A DNA stretch of 64,000 bases from JBDHHQ01 sp039586035 (lineage in GTDB: Bacteria > Gemmatimonadota > Gemmatimonadetes > Longimicrobiales > Gaopeijiaceae), in NCBI GenBank assembly GCA_039586035.1, contig JBDHLD010000002.1, positions 62,001 to 126,000 on the forward strand, in the 5' to 3' direction. Positions 44,545 through 54,553 of this stretch are shown here, piece after piece. Under the pieces are notes generated by a model. The model was not told the DNA's origin, ran no database searches, and worked only from the letters and a program-made list of their open reading frames with translations. Numbering within the stretch: the stretch's first letter is position 1; each line of letters begins with the position of its first letter. The position numbers and the translations under genes are program-made.

Positions 44545-46245
44545 TCACTCTCTCCCGGGTTCGTCGGTCTCGGGGCCTCCTGCCGCATGGGCTTCCGTCG
44601 TCGCGCCCTCGCTCTCCACCGAACCCGAAGGCGGGGCAGCGTCGAAGGCGCTGCCCGCGAGCGTGAACAGCCCGCGTGGCGTGTCGGCCTCTTCAAGGAG
44701 CTCCATGGCCCGACGCAGCTGTAGGTCGCGAGCCATCACCTGTCGGAACTGGCCCTCGTCACCCCACTTCTGCAGCGCGATCTCACGGCCCACGTGGTAC
44801 ATCACGTATCGGCCGGCTGCGTCGAACACCTCGCGCTCGACCTCGAGCCCCTGCTCGACCAGGGACTCGTAGAATCCGCCCATCTCCGTGGGCGTGAGTT
44901 GGAAGCCGGGCTCGAGCTGGGGGTGCTCCTGCAGGTACTTCACGGCGAAGTCGAAAAGGGCCACGTTGAACGTCCCCGCTCCGCGGTAGAGCGTGCGCAC
45001 GGCCTCGGACTCATCGCTCGTGAGCGTATCGGGGACCACGATCAGGTCGGGAGTGATGCCACCGCCGCCGTACACGACCCGTCCGCCGAAGGTCTGGAAC
45101 GGTGGGCGCTCGATCCCGTCTTGCCGTTCCACCGGCGAACCGTCCAGGGCAATCGTGGCCCGCCGTACGCGGGAGTCTCGATCTTCCGGATCCATCTGGA
45201 TCGAGCGGCCGGACGGCGTGAACCACCGGGCCGTGGTCAGCTTGAGAACGTTCCCGCCATGAAGCTGATAGAGGGTCTGCACGGAGCCCTTGCCATAGCT
45301 CGTGGCGCCGATCACCAGAGCACGGTCGTGGTCCTGGAGGGCGCCGGCGACGATCTCGGACGCGCTGGCGCTCCGCTCGTCCACGAGGACGACCACCGGC
45401 AGGTCGCCGTAGCTCTGGGGGCGGGTCGCCGCGAAGGTCTCGTTTTGACCCACGCTTCGCCCTCGCGTCTCGACGATGGCGTCGCCCGGATCCAGGAAGA
45501 GGTCCGAGATGGCCACCCCTTCGTCGAGGAGGCCGCCGGGGTTTCCGCGGAGGTCGAGGATGAGGCCCCGGAGACCGTCCTCCTGCAGTGAGCTGATGGC
45601 GTCGCGGATCTCCCTGGACGAGCTCTCACTGACCATCTGCAGCGGGACGTATCCGATGCCCTCCGCCACCTCGACCGCGAAGGGAACGGACAGGAGCTCG
45701 ATGACGGCCCGCGTCACCGTGAACGGAATGGGCGCGTCCACGCCGCGTCGGCGCACCGTAACCGCGACGTCGGTTCCGGGCCGACCCCGCAGGCGGTCCA
45801 CTGCGTCGTCCACGGACCAGCCCTCGGTGCTTTCGCCCTCCACTTCCACGATGGCGTCGCCGGCTCGCATACCGGCCCGCGTGCCGGGGGTCCCGGGGAG
45901 AGGCGTGACAACCGTGATCAGCCCGTTGCGCTCGGTGATCTCCAGCCCCACGCCGCCGTACTCCCCCTCCGTTCTGATCCGGAGGTTCTCGTAGGCCTGG
46001 GCAGGGAGAAACGATGTGTTCGGGTCGCCGAGGTCGCGGAGAACGCCCTCGATGGCAGAGTCGTAGAGCCTCGACCGATCTACGGGATCGACGAACCGCG
46101 CCGAAACGTGATCCACCACCTCTTCGAAGAGGCGCACCTGGGAGTAGACGTTCTGCTGCTGCTCCACGCCCTGCTGCAGAAACCACCCACCCGAGAACAC
46201 GGCGACCAGGATCACCGCCGCAGGAGCCAGCACCGAACGCCTCAC
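44545..46245 (-). CDS. ctpA: C-terminal processing peptidase (S41 family)
   Basis: A 566-residue periplasmic serine protease. It has a single N-terminal membrane anchor (VLAPAAVILVAVFSGGWFL), a helical N-domain, and a PDZ domain (about 92-180; YGGVGLEITERNGLITVV). The peptidase domain follows, with RGLILDLRGNPGGLLDE, the catalytic serine in ERSASASEIVAGAL (about 292-296) and the lysine in GATSYGKGSVQTLYQL (K319). The C-terminal ~140 residues exceed the minimal CtpA and are charged. Members trim or degrade envelope proteins, including cell-wall hydrolases. tmk follows downstream of this region on the coordinate scale and is upstream in transcription by 37 bases. Confidence 0.95.
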   Translation of the reverse strand: MRRSVLAPAAVILVAVFSGGWFLQQGVEQQQNVYSQVRLFEEVVDHVSARFVDPVDRSRLYDSAIEGVLRDLGDPNTSFLPAQAYENLRIRTEGEYGGVGLEITERNGLITVVTPLPGTPGTRAGMRAGDAIVEVEGESTEGWSVDDAVDRLRGRPGTDVAVTVRRRGVDAPIPFTVTRAVIELLSVPFAVEVAEGIGYVPLQMVSESSSREIRDAISSLQEDGLRGLILDLRGNPGGLLDEGVAISDLFLDPGDAIVETRGRSVGQNETFAATRPQSYGDLPVVVLVDERSASASEIVAGALQDHDRALVIGATSYGKGSVQTLYQLHGGNVLKLTTARWFTPSGRSIQMDPEDRDSRVRRATIALDGSPVERQDGIERPPFQTFGGRVVYGGGGITPDLIVVPDTLTSDESEAVRTLYRGAGTFNVALFDFAVKYLQEHPQLEPGFQLTPTEMGGFYESLVEQGLEVEREVFDAAGRYVMYHVGREIALQKWGDEGQFRQVMARDLQLRRAMELLEEADTPRGLFTLAGSAFDAAPPSGSVESEGATTEAHAAGGPETDEPGRE

Positions 46246-46282
46246 CGCATCTCACCTCCATCGAGAACCGTATGCACAGATC

Positions 46283-46930
46283 CTAAACTCTACCAGCGGA
46301 GAATGTTTCGGGAAAGCGCCCGGCCAGGGCCTCCCGAATCCGGCGTTGTACCGCGCCCGGCTCCCCGGACCCATCCACCAGCAGGCCCCGCCCCTCTCCC
46401 TCGAGCATCGCCAGGTAGCCGGCCCGCACCCGGTCGAGGAACGCCCGGCCCTCGCCCTCGAACCGGTCGGCCACTTTGCCCGCCAGGTCCTGCCTGGCCA
46501 AACCCTCTTCCACCGTGACGTCCAGGACCAGATACAGGTCCGGCGTCAGCCCTCCGGTCGCGAACTCGTTCAACTCACGAACCTGGGAAAGGGGCAGCCC
46601 TCGTCCGTACCCTTGATACGCGAACGTGGACCAGGAGAACCGATCGGAGATCACGCACGTACCGCGCTCCAACGCCGGCCGCACGACTTCTCGCACGAAG
46701 GCGGCGCGGGCCGCCAGGATGAGCAGCAGCTCCGACTCCGGAGGAATCGACAGGTCAGTGCCGTGGAGCACGGTCTGGCGGATCCTCTCCCCCACCGCCG
46801 TACCTCCGGGCTCGCGCGTGGTCAGGTGGGGAACGCCCAGGTCATCCAACCAGTCGGCCAGCATGCGAATCTGGGAGCTCTTGCCCGAGCCCTCGATGCC
46901 TTCCAGAACGATGAAGGGCTTCCGCTTCAT
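46283..46930 (-). CDS. tmk: Thymidylate kinase
   Basis: Phosphorylates dTMP to dTDP. The 215 residues contain P-loop LEGIEGSGKSSQ, the DR[YF/H] site REPGGTAVGERIR and SDRFSWSTFAYQGYGRGL, and the lid region DLAGKVADRFEGEGRAFLDRV. Length and motifs are normal. A 118-base gap without gene content separates it from the inositol-phosphate synthase gene. Confidence 0.96.
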   Translation of the reverse strand: MKRKPFIVLEGIEGSGKSSQIRMLADWLDDLGVPHLTTREPGGTAVGERIRQTVLHGTDLSIPPESELLLILAARAAFVREVVRPALERGTCVISDRFSWSTFAYQGYGRGLPLSQVRELNEFATGGLTPDLYLVLDVTVEEGLARQDLAGKVADRFEGEGRAFLDRVRAGYLAMLEGEGRGLLVDGSGEPGAVQRRIREALAGRFPETFSAGRV

Positions 46931-47048
46931 GCCGGTCCGCCGGCGCCGTCGATCAGACGACGCCGGCCAGCCAGGGTACGGCGGTCACCGGGCGACACGG
47001 ACACGCCGCTAGATCGGGATGACGCCGGGATGACAGGGGGTACCCACG

Positions 47049-48358
<1,310 letters not shown>

Positions 48359-48362
<4 letters not shown>

Positions 48363-49054
48363 GGATTCCTCGCAGGTTTCTTGGCCGCAGGTGTCTCGGG
48401 CTCGATCGTGGTCTCGGTGACCATGTCGTCGAGCGGAACGCCCGTGGCTCTCTTGTATACCCAGACCATCCGCTGCACCACGGTGATGTTGGTGAGGATG
48501 GCGACGATCACGATTACTGCGGTCAATACCAGCCCGTCCCACATCAGCCCGAAGAACAGGGACGCGGCACCGAGGGCCACCACCCGTTCGGGCCGCTGCA
48601 TCAGACCCACGCTGCAGTCGAGCCCTAGGCCTTCGGCTCGAGCTCGGGTATAGGAGACCATGATGGATCCGGCAGCCGCGAGCATGATCACGTAGATCAT
48701 GACCAGGTCCATGGGACCGCTCTGGTACTTCGTGTAGAGCGAGAGGAGGCCCAGGTACATGGCCACCTCGCTCATGCGGTCGAGCACCGAGTCGTAGAAG
48801 GCCCCGAACTTGGAGGCCAACCCGCTGATGCGGGCGACTCGGCCATCGAACAGGTCGAAGAGGCCCCCGAACAGGACCAGGAAGCCTGCCACGCGCACGT
48901 GGTCCTGGTGGTAGAAGTACCCCGACGCCACCGTCGCCGCGAATCCGAACGTGGTGATCACGTTCGGATGCACCCGGTTCCGCACGAGCCATTTCGTAAC
49001 CGGCTCGATGATCCGGTACATCGGCTGCTGTAGGACCTTCAGATTGAACGCCAC
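48359..49054 (-). CDS. CDP-alcohol phosphatidyltransferase, probably inositol-phosphate-specific
   Basis: A 231-residue membrane enzyme with about six helices. The CDP-alcohol signature is complete: FDGRVARISGLASKFGAFYDSVLDR (D-G-x2-A-R-x8-G-x3-D-x3-D). It transfers a phosphatidyl group from CDP-diacylglycerol to an alcohol. Its translational coupling to inositol-3-phosphate synthase makes inositol 3-phosphate the most likely acceptor, giving phosphatidylinositol phosphate; that specificity is an inference. The C-terminal 30 residues are a polar tail. Confidence 0.93.
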
Positions 49055-49078
49055 GGCTGCCCCCTGGCGTACGAGTGA

Positions 49079-49435
49079 TCAAGGGATCACGATGCGGCTC
49101 TCTCCCGCCTCTTCCATTGCCTGAACGATGGTCTCGTTCACGCGGGCCATGACCTTGTCGAAGTTGGCCTGAGACGCCACCAGCCGTTGGTAGCCCGGTA
49201 GCGCCTGGAGTCGATGCACCGTGGCCTCGTACTCCTTCGCCAATTCCTCGCCCGGCTCCTGCCCGGCCCGCACCCGCTCCGTGATCTGTCCCTCGATTTC
49301 AAGAAGCCGGTTCCTGGCTTCCACGAGCTCTCGATCGTCGTCCGCCGCTCGGACCGCCCGGCGAAGGGCCTGATACTCGTCCGTGCGCCCGAGGCCCTGG
49401 CCCAGCTGTCGGGCCAGATCCGTGAGTCCCGCCAT
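49079..49435 (-). CDS. YlbF/YmcA-family protein
   Basis: A 118-residue all-helical protein with the family arrangement of two long helices: LARQLGQGLGRTDEYQALRRAVRAADDDRELVEARNRLLEIE and ELAKEYEATVHRLQALPGYQRLVASQANFDKVMARVNETI. In Bacillus the relatives YlbF, YmcA and YaaT act together in RNA processing and development; no such partners are seen here. The ATG at 49435 is preferred. A 110-base gap separates it from prmC. Confidence 0.86.
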   Translation of the reverse strand: MAGLTDLARQLGQGLGRTDEYQALRRAVRAADDDRELVEARNRLLEIEGQITERVRAGQEPGEELAKEYEATVHRLQALPGYQRLVASQANFDKVMARVNETIVQAMEEAGESRIVIP

Positions 49436-49545
49436 GATTCCGCGTCCTTTCCGGATGCGCAAGCGAACGACGACCGGGCCTCTACAGGCGTGGCCATCGT
49501 CCCGTTCCCGTGTTCCTCTGTTCCAGTGTTCCGGTGTTGACCCCT

Positions 49546-50472
49546 TCAGCTGGTCCCCGTTCCCATCCGCGCCAACACATAGCGATCCCGGCCCGCGACG
49601 TCCCGGCCCAAGCGGACGTCCCCGAGCCCTTCCACCTCCCGAGCGAGCTCGGCAGCTCTGGGTCCGTGGCCAGCGCCAACCTCGAGCGCCAGCAATCCTC
49701 CTTGCCGCAGGTGACCGGGAGCACCCTCCACGAGCACTCCGATGTGATCGAGGCCCAGGGGTCCGGCCTCCAGCGCGGCTCGAGGCTCCCACGCTCCGAC
49801 CTCCGGTTGCAGGTCGGCCATTTCGCCCGTGGAGACATAGGGCGGGTTCGAGACCACCACGTCGAAACGCTCGTCACCGCCGATGGCCTGCCACAGGTCC
49901 CCGACCCGGAGGTCGAGACGGTCCATGAGCCCGCACCGCTCCGCGTTCGTCCGGGCGAGTGCGACGGCGTCTCGGGAGACGTCGGTGGCGACGATGCGGT
50001 CGAAAGGCCCTTCCCGCAGCAGAGACAGCGCGATCGCGCCGGTGCCGGTGCCGATGTCGAGGGCGGTCAGACGACCGCCCCGGCCACGGGCGTGCTCAAG
50101 CACCAGCTCCACCAAGCCCTCCGTTTCCGGCCGGGGGATGAGGGCTCTCGGGTCCGTCAGGAGCTCCAGCTCCCGAAAAGCCGTTCGGCCCAGGATGTAC
50201 TGGAGCGGCTCCCTACTTGCCCGGCGCCGGAGGCGCACCTTGAACGCAGCCAGCTCGTCCAGCGTCAGAGGCCGATCGAACTGGAGGTACAGCTCCAGGC
50301 GCTCGACGCCCAGGGCGTCCGCCAGCAGCCACTCCGCGTCGAGGCGTCCGGACGACACGCCCTTGCCGGCCAGGTACGCCCCGCTCCACCGAACCATGTC
50401 CATCACGGTCCAGGGCTGCCCTGGCTCGGGCACGGACGGGCGTTCGGCGGTGCCGCCGGACGAAGTCGTCAC
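49546..50472 (-). CDS. prmC: Release-factor glutamine methyltransferase
   Basis: Methylates the glutamine of the GGQ motif in release factors. The 308 residues contain a helical N-domain (RLDAEWLLADALGVERLELYLQFDRPL), RLRRRASREPLQYILGRTAF, IPRPETEGLVELVL, SAM motif LDIGTGTGAIALSLL and the catalytic VVVSNPPYVS. The start is GTG at 50472, overlapping the prfA stop (GTGA). Its substrate RF1 is encoded immediately upstream, the usual arrangement. Confidence 0.96.
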   Translation of the reverse strand: MTTSSGGTAERPSVPEPGQPWTVMDMVRWSGAYLAGKGVSSGRLDAEWLLADALGVERLELYLQFDRPLTLDELAAFKVRLRRRASREPLQYILGRTAFRELELLTDPRALIPRPETEGLVELVLEHARGRGGRLTALDIGTGTGAIALSLLREGPFDRIVATDVSRDAVALARTNAERCGLMDRLDLRVGDLWQAIGGDERFDVVVSNPPYVSTGEMADLQPEVGAWEPRAALEAGPLGLDHIGVLVEGAPGHLRQGGLLALEVGAGHGPRAAELAREVEGLGDVRLGRDVAGRDRYVLARMGTGTS

Positions 50473-51566
50473 GCCCCGGCGGCCTCGAGCCGCTCCTCCT
50501 CCTGGGCCATGCGGAGAGCGGTCACGATCTCGTCCAGGTCGCCCTGGAGGACCTCGGCCAGGCGGTAGACGCTGAGGCCGATCCGATGGTCGGTCACGCG
50601 CGCCTGCGGGAAGTTGTAGGTCCGGATCTTCGCCGAGCGGTCGCCCGTGCCCACCTGGCTCTTCCGCTCCCGGGCCCGTTCGGCCTCTTGCTCCGCCACG
50701 ATCCGATCCAGGAGCCGGCTGCGGAGCACCTTCATGGCCTTGGCCTTGTTCTTGTGCTGGGACTTCTCGTCCTGACAGCTCACCACCAAACCCGTGGGCG
50801 TGTGGGTGATCCGAACGGCCGAGTCCGTGGTGTTCACGGATTGCCCCCCCGGTCCGGACGAGCGAAAGACGTCGATCCGCAGGTCGGACGGGTCGATCTT
50901 GAGGTCCACCTCCTCGGCCTCCGGGAGCACGGCAACAGTGGCTGCGGAGGTGTGGATCCGGCCCTGGCTTTCGGTCTCGGGGACGCGCTGGACCCGGTGC
51001 ACGCCCGACTCGAAGCGGAGACGCCCGTAGGCGCCTCTGCCCCGGACGGTGAAGATGGCCTCCTTCACGGATCCGGGTATCCCCTCCGAGAGGCTCACGA
51101 GCTCGATCTTCCAACCGGCCCGCTCCGCCATCTTCACATACATGCGCATCAGGTCACCGGCGAAGAGGCCGGCCTCGTCCCCGCCGGTCCCAGCCCGGAT
51201 CTCAACGACCGCTGCCCGGTCCTCGAGGGGATCCCTGGGGATCAGGAGCCTGCGAGCGCGCGCCTCCAGGGTCGCGATGTCCTCCTCGAGTCTGCGCACC
51301 TCCTCGTTGGCCAGCTCCGCCATTTCGGCGTCTTCGGCGTCTTCGGCCAGCTCCCTGGCTCCTTCCAGCTCGCTCAGGCTTCGCTCGAGGTCGCCGGCGA
51401 CGCCCACCACCGGCTCCAGCTCGGCGCGCTCGACACCCAGGAGCCTGAGCTGCTCGGGATCGGACAGGACGTCGGGGCGGGTCAGCTCGGACTCGACGGT
51501 GGCGAACCGCTGGCGGGCGTCTGCCAGATGCTTCCTGAGCCGCTCGTCGAGCTTGGGAGCCGTCAT
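50469..51566 (-). CDS. prfA: Peptide chain release factor 1
   Basis: Recognises UAA and UAG stop codons. The 365-residue protein has the coiled N-domain, the RF1-type tripeptide region (VQRVPETESQGRIHTSA, PET at 196-198), the catalytic RSSGPGGQSVNTTDSAVRITH (Q242 modified by PrmC) and NFPQARVTDHRIGLSVY. The ATG at 51566 gives the normal N-terminus; an in-frame TTG at 51599 would reach into the preceding hairpin. Confidence 0.97.
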   Translation of the reverse strand: MTAPKLDERLRKHLADARQRFATVESELTRPDVLSDPEQLRLLGVERAELEPVVGVAGDLERSLSELEGARELAEDAEDAEMAELANEEVRRLEEDIATLEARARRLLIPRDPLEDRAAVVEIRAGTGGDEAGLFAGDLMRMYVKMAERAGWKIELVSLSEGIPGSVKEAIFTVRGRGAYGRLRFESGVHRVQRVPETESQGRIHTSAATVAVLPEAEEVDLKIDPSDLRIDVFRSSGPGGQSVNTTDSAVRITHTPTGLVVSCQDEKSQHKNKAKAMKVLRSRLLDRIVAEQEAERARERKSQVGTGDRSAKIRTYNFPQARVTDHRIGLSVYRLAEVLQGDLDEIVTALRMAQEEERLEAAGA

Positions 51567-51599
51567 CGAGACGTCGGGACGTGGGGAACGGACCTGCAA

Positions 51600-51627
51600 G
51601 GACGGCCGGGTGGGTGCCCGGCCGTCC
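51600..51627 (-). terminator. Strong hairpin between rpmE and prfA
   Basis: Perfect 11-bp GC-rich stem (GGACGGCCGGG arm) with a 6-base loop, 20 bases past the rpmE stop and 34 before the prfA start. There is no T-run. It may reduce read-through, giving L31 more transcript than RF1. Confidence 0.62.
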
Positions 51628-51647
51628 CTCGAACGCGTGGCGTGGAG

Positions 51648-51860
51648 CTACTTGGAGGTCTTCTCGTACTTGCGCTTGAATCGCTCCACACGGCCGGCGG
51701 TGTCCACCAACTTCTGCTTGCCGGTGTAGAACGGGTGGCACACGGAACAGATTTCGACGTGGATCTCGCCGTCGCTCGAAGTGGAGCGTGTCTCGAACCG
51801 GTGCCCGCAGGCGCAGACGACGGTGGTTGGCCCGTAATGCGGGTGGATGTCAGGCTTCAT
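51648..51860 (-). CDS. rpmE: 50S ribosomal protein L31
   Basis: A 70-residue L31 opening MKPDIHPHYGPTTVVCACG and carrying the four-cysteine zinc form: CAC at 16-18 supplies the first pair region and ICSVCHPFYTGKQK the second. The basic tail is normal (RVERFKRKYEKTSK). The start ATG at 51860 has GGAG eight bases upstream; 12 extra codons in frame above it do not match the family. A good promoter stands about 75 bases upstream. Confidence 0.97.
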   Translation of the reverse strand: MKPDIHPHYGPTTVVCACGHRFETRSTSSDGEIHVEICSVCHPFYTGKQKLVDTAGRVERFKRKYEKTSK

Positions 51861-51934
51861 GGTCCGGCTCCGCTCATCAAAATGAAAACGGGCCACGTGA
51901 CCCCGACCGGGGGCGGGCCCGCCACAGCCCGGGA

Positions 51935-51963
51935 AATATAGAAGCGCGCCGTACCCAGTTCAA
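51935..51963 (-). promoter_or_regulatory. Promoter of rpmE
   Basis: On the minus strand TTGAAC (51963-51958) and TATATT (51940-51935) are separated by exactly 17 bases. Transcription would begin near 51928, leaving about 68 bases of leader before the L31 start. The -35 overlaps the lnt stop codon. Confidence 0.62.
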
Positions 51964-53534
51964 CCGATGGAGCGGGGTCTGCGCGCCCCGTTGCAAAGCA
52001 GCGCCAGGAGCGCCGCCAGGACAGACCCCCACCCCGCCACGTCGCCTACCCGGGAGAAGAGCGTCCGCCCCTCGGTCCGGTAGACCGCGGCGATCCGTAC
52101 CTCCGGACTGAAGACGGGCGTCGCCTCGTACGGACGCCCGGAGGGTTCGAGGAACAGGCTGATGCCGGAGTTGGCGGCCCGAACCGCCCCGGTGCGCAAT
52201 TCGACCGCCCGAATGACCAGGTGGGCCGGATGGTGCCGGAGGGCCGCCGTGGGCTGCCTCCCGTCGTCGCCACCGAACCAGGAGTCGTTCGTGATGTTCA
52301 CCAGGAAATCGGCGCCGCGGCTCACACCGCCGCGGGCGTCCGAGGCGAAGATCGCCTCGTAGCAGATGAGCGGTGCGAAGGACGGTCCAGCGTCGAGGCG
52401 GTGGACCCCGACGTCACGCCCCCGTCCGAAGGACCGGAACCCTGCGCTCCCACCCAGCCGAGCCGGGTCGAGGAACGGTACGGCCTCGACGCCGGGCACC
52501 AGCCGACGCTTTCTGTAGCGGTAGCCGGTGTCCCCGCGCTCCGGCTCCCAGAGCACGGCGCCGTTGTACGTCACGCCTTCGGCGTCCCGGAGGTAGACGC
52601 CCAGGAGGACGGAGGATCCGATGCGGTCCACCAGATCGGAGAGGCGGTCGGCCAGCGCGGGGTCGGTGGTGGGATCGGTCGGCAGCACGGCCTCGGGCCA
52701 CACCACCAGGTCAACGGTGCCCGGCGGGATCCGGCTGCTCAGAAGAGCGAGGCGGACGAGCGCCGAGTCGACGGCCGCCGGGCCGGCGCGCACCGTGCGG
52801 GACAGGTCGGGCTGCACCACCGCCACCTGGGCGACCGGCGTCTGCTCGAGCCCCTGCACGCGGACGTATCCCCAGGCGGCGGGCATCAGGGTCGCCAGGG
52901 TGGCCGCAACCAGCATCCGCCGTCGGCGTCGGGAGGGCGCGGCCAGCGCCTCGGCGGTGATGCCCGCGACCAAGGCGAGCCAGAAGCCCAGGCCCCGCCC
53001 CCCCACCAGCTCGGCCGGCGCCGCCAGCGCCGGGCGGTCGGCCAGGGAGACGCCCAGCTCGAGCCAGGGAAACGACAGCGGCCCGAGATGTGCGCGCAGC
53101 CACTCCGCCACCGTCCACGCTACCGGAACGGCCAGCCAGAGAGGGAGTGCCCCCCGGTGAAGCAGATGGCTCGTCGTCCAGGCGAACAGCGCGGTGAACG
53201 CGGCGAGAACGAGCACCCCGGCCACATACATGGCGGGCCCCAACCGCGTCACGGGCGCGAGGGCGGTCGGCACCCACGTGAGGAGGACCCCCCACGCCAC
53301 GATCCCGGCCAGCAGCCCCCGTCGTGCGGCGGACCTCGCGTCGCGTCCGGCCCGCTCGACCGCCACGGCGAGTGGCGTCAGGGCCACGAAGGGAGCCACC
53401 AGCAGGCTGGCGGGCGCGAAGGAAGTGGCCAGGAGCAGGCCGGTCGTGGCCGGTAGGAGAGCGACGTCGAGAGCCGTGCCGCGGGGGGCGCCCCGGGTTC
53501 CGGGGCCGTTGGCCACCCGGGGCTCCGGGCTCAT
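51960..53534 (-). CDS. lnt: Apolipoprotein N-acyltransferase
   Basis: Adds the third acyl chain to lipoproteins in the inner membrane. The 524-residue protein has six N-terminal membrane helices (about 25-215), then the nitrilase domain with catalytic E281 (VVWPEAVLP), K342 (YRKRRLVPGVEAVP) and C391 (LICYEAIF), plus NITNDSWFG and RAANSGIS. A final hydrophobic helix (GWGSVLAALLALLC) is near the C-terminus. Its start overlaps the oxidoreductase stop as ATGA. Confidence 0.95.
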   Translation of the reverse strand: MSPEPRVANGPGTRGAPRGTALDVALLPATTGLLLATSFAPASLLVAPFVALTPLAVAVERAGRDARSAARRGLLAGIVAWGVLLTWVPTALAPVTRLGPAMYVAGVLVLAAFTALFAWTTSHLLHRGALPLWLAVPVAWTVAEWLRAHLGPLSFPWLELGVSLADRPALAAPAELVGGRGLGFWLALVAGITAEALAAPSRRRRRMLVAATLATLMPAAWGYVRVQGLEQTPVAQVAVVQPDLSRTVRAGPAAVDSALVRLALLSSRIPPGTVDLVVWPEAVLPTDPTTDPALADRLSDLVDRIGSSVLLGVYLRDAEGVTYNGAVLWEPERGDTGYRYRKRRLVPGVEAVPFLDPARLGGSAGFRSFGRGRDVGVHRLDAGPSFAPLICYEAIFASDARGGVSRGADFLVNITNDSWFGGDDGRQPTAALRHHPAHLVIRAVELRTGAVRAANSGISLFLEPSGRPYEATPVFSPEVRIAAVYRTEGRTLFSRVGDVAGWGSVLAALLALLCNGARRPRSIG

Positions 53535-54553
53535 GCGTCGCCCAGCGTTACCTCACGACCTTCCCGGGCGGAGCGGTAGGCGGCTTCGATCACCTCCATC
53601 AGATGCACCTGCTCCTGCGGGAGTGGCGCCTCGGCCCGGCCGCCGATGCATCGGACGAAGTGGTCCAGCGCGCGGCGGTAGGAGTTGGTGTACGGGTCCT
53701 CGCCACCGCGCGGCTTGGGCTGGCGAGGTGTGACGTCCAGGGGCCGCCCTCCTAGCTGCTTATGGACCGAGAGGGGAGGAAGCATCCCAGATCCCTCGTG
53801 TCCCATGACCCGGATGCGCCGGTAGTCAGCATCCCCGAAGTAGCTCCAGCTGACCTCCACGGAGACGGAGAGGCCGTCGCGGGTCTGGGCCACGAGGGTG
53901 GCGGACTCTTCGACCTCGAAGTCTCCCGCGGCCATGTTGGCGGTGACCCGGACGACCTGGGGGCATCCCACCATCCACAGGCAGACGTCCAGGGCCTGGA
54001 CGCCGAGATCCATCAGGGCGCCGCCGCCGGCCTCTTCCGGCCGCTGCCGCCAGGTGGTCCGAGCCATCGGAACCTTCCGGTTCAGCCAGACCGCCCGGAT
54101 CGCATGGAGCGCTCCGAGCTCCTCCCCCGCCACGAACGCGCGCAGGGCCGCAACGTCCGGCCTGAACCGATGATAGAGGCCCACGTTGAGCTTGCTGCCG
54201 GATCGTTCGGCGGCTTTCAACACCCGTCGCGCCCCCGCCGCCGTGAGCGCCACGGGGCGCTCGACCAGAACGTGCTTGCCGGCTTCGAGGCCGGCGACCG
54301 TCTGGGCTTCATGTAGGTGGTTGGGCGTACAGATGACGAGGCCGTCGACGTCGGCCCGGGCGAACAGCGCGTCGTCGTCCACCACGTGTTCGATCCCGAA
54401 GCGGCTCGCGATGGCCTCGGCCTTCGGGCGATCCGCGTCCGCCACCGCCACGACCTCCACGTCCCGCCGCTCGCAGAGCATCGGGAGGTGCATCAGCTGA
54501 CTCATGGCGCCCGTGCCCATGACGCCGATGCGAATCCGGCTGCCGTCCTTCAT
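53531..54553 (-). CDS. Gfo/Idh/MocA-family oxidoreductase with altered catalytic residues
   Basis: A 340-residue NAD(P)-binding protein: IRIGVMGTGAMSQLMHLPML (Rossmann), VVAVADADRPKAEAIASRFGI, VDGLVICTPNHLHEAQTV. The usual EKP motif is VERPVAL (Lys99 replaced by Arg), and the usual DxGxH is DLGVQALD (His replaced by Gln186). The C-terminal sheet domain is otherwise normal. The family oxidises or reduces sugars and related compounds; this member may have changed chemistry or none. It is coupled on both sides by ATGA to an outer-membrane protein gene and to lnt. Confidence 0.92.
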   Translation of the reverse strand: MKDGSRIRIGVMGTGAMSQLMHLPMLCERRDVEVVAVADADRPKAEAIASRFGIEHVVDDDALFARADVDGLVICTPNHLHEAQTVAGLEAGKHVLVERPVALTAAGARRVLKAAERSGSKLNVGLYHRFRPDVAALRAFVAGEELGALHAIRAVWLNRKVPMARTTWRQRPEEAGGGALMDLGVQALDVCLWMVGCPQVVRVTANMAAGDFEVEESATLVAQTRDGLSVSVEVSWSYFGDADYRRIRVMGHEGSGMLPPLSVHKQLGGRPLDVTPRQPKPRGGEDPYTNSYRRALDHFVRCIGGRAEAPLPQEQVHLMEVIEAAYRSAREGREVTLGDA

